A stretch of DNA of 64,000 nt from Ulva prolifera (lineage: Eukaryota > Chlorophyta > Ulvophyceae > Ulvales > Ulvaceae). Within the stretch, counting starts at the first letter, position 1. Each line of letters begins with the position of its first letter. The stretch is from NCBI GenBank assembly GCA_023078555.1, contig CM041199.1:1674001-1738000 (forward strand), given 5' to 3'. The notes under the pieces are model-generated. The model was given only the letters and a program-made list of their open reading frames with translations. It was not told the origin of the DNA and did no database searches. Shown piece after piece: positions 60,536 through 64,000 of this stretch. The translations under genes and the position numbers were made by a program.

Positions 60536-63500
60536 ATGGCGTCGACCAAAACGACAATGTTGTTTGAAAGCACGCTGCATATGCCTTTCAGCCCAGGCTG
60601 CGAGCCGAAAAAGCACTCTCTTTTGCAGCCTGATACAGAGTATGTCCTCAAGGATCTATTGGCAGCATGGGGCATCTCAGATCACTTACACAGTCGCATG
60701 AGCCTCGAATGGCGATGCCAGGTGGCACCAACGTGCGCGCAACCGCCCGCAGCACTCCGCGCCTGCATGGCTCCAGAACCTTTCCTCACGGACGAAAGCT
60801 GTGGCCAGGCTGTCTACGACACTGTCGGGCCGGATGTATTCCAGTTCCTGCTTCGGCCCGAGTGGAACGAGTTCCCCAGGCCCAGGTTAGCCATGATAGG
60901 AGGATGGGGCAGCCCAGGCTCTGAGGTCAACGGTGACCAGCACGTCACGCTCGTACGATCCTTTCAGGAGATCCTCGACTCCTCCGATCCGGTGAACCTG
61001 CAGATGTTCCATCGGTCCAACCCGGATGCCCCGAAGCTGCCAGTCCTGCCTGAGCTCCTTCAGTGGCCCCTTCCAGAGCTCCTGGACGGCCCGGACGGCG
61101 AGAATAGCTGCGTTTGCGACATGGCAACCAGAGTATCTCGTAGAGGAGCTGTGACGTGGTGGCACCTGGATGACGGAGGCGAGTTTGTACTGCAAGTGCG
61201 TGGAGACCCGAATCTATTGCGTATTGTACATAACTCGCAGCTGCACGTGCTGGCGCCACCTGTGGCCTCCACATCTGAATTCGTTCGTGAGACAGCTCAT
61301 CGAATTAAAGGCGGGCACTGTGCATGCTGCCAGGCAGAGTCAAGCCTGTTCAAGCCCTCATCAAAGCCGAGCTGCAAACAACGCGAATGTGACCACAGGT
61401 GGCGGCGCCCGTAGGCACAGACAGACTGAAGGGTCCAGTGCTGCTCGGGCCGGGGGGCAAGCCCGTGGTGAAGCTGTTCATCTTTGCACCCGCAGAGTGC
61501 TATGACTTTGTGTCGCAGGTGTGTCTCCCTGCCGCGTACCACCCCTCCCCATGCAAACCACTCCTGTTGTGCTACATGATTCTTACAGAAGAGTGAACGG
61601 GAGCAGACAAATACCACAAAAGGATACATATACTACACCCACACCCATGCACTATATGCATCAGCGCGTGCCCATGCAAACGGACTTTCGATGCTTACCA
61701 CCCGTGCTGTGCTGCGCCATCGCCGCAGCAGCCCTCTGCCATGCGCCGCCCTGGCCTCCATACCACACCATGATCCAGCCAGCTGCTTGCGAAAATCACC
61801 AACGCCATGACAAATGCGGGCCGAATAGCCGGGAAACTCTGAGAGACCCCCCCGGGCCGATTCGCCGAGGCCCGAGCGCTGCGTGCCTCCTGGACAAACC
61901 GCGAAGACCGCGGCACAAGCCAACAGGAGTTTGCGAGAGCAGCTTGCGTGCATCGCCTTGGCCGTGCCGCTGCCATCTCTGAAGTGGCAGCCGCGGCGTG
62001 CAGGATGAGGCGGCGGAGCGCACCGGTAGGTTCGCGCAGCTGCACCTGTTCGAGACACCTACCGAGCACCTTCCCCTCACGCCAGATGGCCGCCGTACGT
62101 ACCCCCCCCCCCCCCAACACACACTCTCGACTTGTCACTGCGGGGCCTGTGCCACATCAGGTGTGGCCACTCAACACATGCATGCCTGCCACCTTAGAGC
62201 CGCAGACAGCCGCAGCGGCTCCCGGCAGCACGGCAGGCATTGGCCGCGGCGTTGCCCGCAAATCCTGTTTTGTCGTTCCGCTATTCTGCATGAGTGTATC
62301 ACACATCGTTTCCAGTCTTGCAGGAGAGCGTGGCTAGCATGCATCAATCGGCGAAGCACTGCCAGGGCTGACTGTGTACAGCTTCAGTTGTACTAGCTCA
62401 TGATGCACTGCCAGGTCAAGTTCAGTTAGGTACTTTGCCGCGAGATTGCAATGCTGCGAGAGTGGCAGCTCCTCTGGCCGTGCAGGTGCAACGCCGACGC
62501 TGCGGGTGGCGGTGCTGGAGGCGGGGGGCGGCGCCCTGCTCTCGCCCCCGAACTGGCCGCACGTCGTCGTCACGCTACAGGACTGCGTCATGGTCGAGAC
62601 GCGCAAGGTCTTCCGGAACGTTCTGGACGAGGTCGCGTACTTCGTCGAGCGCGCCGCGCTGTGGCGCGAGCCCCCGATCCTGTACCCGTTCATCACGGCG
62701 CTGCAGGCCGGGGAGGCCGCGGCGGCGCGGCGTCGCAAGGTCGCGGCGCACCTCCGCGCCATGCTGGAGGGGTCCCGGGAGGAGGAGGGGGAGGAGGAGG
62801 GGGAGGAGGTGCGGGCGTGCCTGCGGAGCCGCGCGGAGGCATCGCTTGAGGTGCGGCGCCACTTCACACACGGTACAGCGGCAGGGCTCGCGCCACAGCT
62901 CAGCTGCCAGATCATCCATGTCATACCAGGGAGCAGCGCATTGTGTCCACGATCAGGAGCGATGGCCGGCATCATCGATACAGCGGTGGCATGTTGTGTT
63001 GTTAGCTACTGAACAAAACATGGATGAGCGCATGGGACTTTCCTTGCGAGGTTGCTCTGATCTACTGCGGTTACAAGGGGCTTCCTGCTCATGCATTGTA
63101 TCGCGGTTGATAATGTGCGAAGGGGGGGGGGTGACTTTGCTCGCCTGCCGTAGAGCTATCATTCGCTGTAGCTAGATGATAGACCCCAAGCTTCAGTACA
63201 GCAGTTCCGCAAGCTCCAGGACTGACCGGGCCGCTGATAGGGAGTGTGAGTGCGATTTGCGCACCCACCGGCAGGCCTCTGCATCCCGCATCCCGTGACC
63301 CTCTTTGGTGCCGAGGCGTGATGCTGGCTGGCGGTGGGCGCCTGCAACCCTAACCACCCTGCCACACTGTTGAGAACGGTCTGCACATGTCAAATGCGGG
63401 AGGCCTGGCTGTGGACGCGTGGGCAGGAGTTGCTGAATGATTTTCACAAGGTGTCCCGTCGCAGGCTCTGACACGATGACCGACGCGACGTGCAGGCGCT

Positions 63501-63963
63501 GCGCAACGAACGCGCATTCAAGCCGCTGCCGGACACCGAGGCCTCCGCGGAGGCTGGAGACGCCGATGTGGGGGCCCCTGGGGACGACGCGGAGGAGGCG
63601 CCGCGGGGGCGCTGTCCGGACGGCCGCCGCACGGCGGTGCCGGCGGCGCTCAGGTGCGTCAGGAACCGCACGCGCGGCGTTGTGCGGCTGCCGCGGGCGG
63701 TCATGCATGTGCATGCGTCACCGCATGCAGAGCGTTCGGCGGACTGTGGCCGTGCGAACACGGGTGAAGGCGGCAGGGGGTGGCCAGAGGGGGCGGGGGA
63801 GGACGCGTTCTGTGCATACGTGCATGTGGAGGGGCGGGCGCGGTGGGGGTGGCTTAGGGGCACTGCGGAAGAGGCGCAGAAAGACCGCAAGGCAATGATG
63901 GCGGCTCGGCGGGCGGGGCAGCTCGATGAGCTGTTTGCAGATGTCGCACGTACGCAGCGGTAG
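60536..63963 (+). CDS. JmjC-like 2-oxoglutarate/Fe(II) oxygenase domain protein
   Basis: Six exons: 60536-61195, 61399-61518, 62004-62094, 62486-62850, 63496-63653, 63858-63963; 499 residues, all in phase. (A GTGCGG donor at 62808/62809 would shorten exon 4 by 42 bases and keep phase.) After a region of about 200 residues, exon 1 ends in RRGAVTWWHLDDGGEFVLQ: the HxD pair of a double-stranded beta-helix. Exon 2 has KPVVKLFIFAPAECYDF, exon 3 QLHLFETPTEHLPL, and exon 4 LRVAVLEAGGGALLSPPNWP followed by HVVVTLQDCVMVETR. That 'pre-His PP-x-W-x-H' step and distal His match JmjC proteins. Exon 4 ends acidic; the last exon is basic and helical (QKDRKAMMAARRAGQLDEL). The substrate is unknown: histone, RNA or protein hydroxylation are all possible. 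The domain has Gly/Ala-rich insertions. The TAG at 63961 is 37 bases from the window edge. Confidence 0.72.
62102..62115. repeat. Poly-C tract (14 C) next to a splice donor
   Basis: Begins seven bases inside intron 3 of the JmjC-like gene, right after a C|GTACGTA donor. C on the sense strand. Confidence 0.95.
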
Positions 63964-64000
63964 CACGTTCAGGGGCGTGTGTGGGGGGCGGGGGAGTGCA

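Overview
This is nuclear DNA of a photosynthetic eukaryote, most likely a chlorophyte green alga. Genes are intron-rich and on both strands. Coding exons are GC-rich, and introns and spacers are long and closer to 50% GC. Donors follow AG|GTGCG and acceptors follow TGCAG|G, a pattern I associate with green algae such as Chlamydomonas. An AP2/ERF transcription factor supports the plant lineage, and several genes are followed by TGTAA, the chlorophyte poly(A) signal (weak on its own). No operons, CRISPR arrays, tRNA or rRNA genes were seen. The species is not determined.

Layout. 1-1239 (-): 5' end of a secretory-pathway gene that runs off the left edge. 2955-7053 (-): Golgi pH regulator/GTG channel (7 exons). 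7737-8558 (-): cytochrome-b5-like MAPR protein. 8990-9106 (-): orphan terminal exon. 10476-12138 (-): EF-hand-like protein. 12966-18720 (-): PP2A scaffold subunit A (10 exons). 20018-22962 (+): unrecognised protein. About 23363-24006 (-): deaminase-like protein. 24603-39199 (+): NEMF/Rqc2 (11 exons, 14.6 kb). 41407-44848 (+): AP2/ERF factor. 48931-52209 (-): coiled-coil protein with a CLSCD motif. 52662-56947 (+): NADP-isocitrate dehydrogenase with an organelle presequence. 58639-59805 (-): ribosomal silencing factor (Iojap/RsfS) with a transit-like N-terminus. 60536-63963 (+): JmjC-like protein.

Exon models were built by hand. In-phase junctions and family homology support them. For GPHR, PP2A-A, NEMF, IDH and RsfS every junction keeps phase, and the totals (506, 588, 1255, 455 and 223 residues) suit the families. 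The genes are mostly housekeeping (signalling scaffold, ribosome quality control, organelle translation, NADPH supply) plus one or two probable ciliary or calcium-linked proteins. They form no obvious pathway. Three pairs are head-to-head over short spacers.

The most unusual signals are two introns that seem to need GC donors (AG|GCGCG), a foldback element and a duplicated acceptor/exon start inside GPHR introns, long C tracts that lie C-on-sense inside introns, a perfect 17-bp hairpin at 9711-9760, and a SANT-like candidate exon inside PP2A-A intron 1. I found no new multi-gene system.
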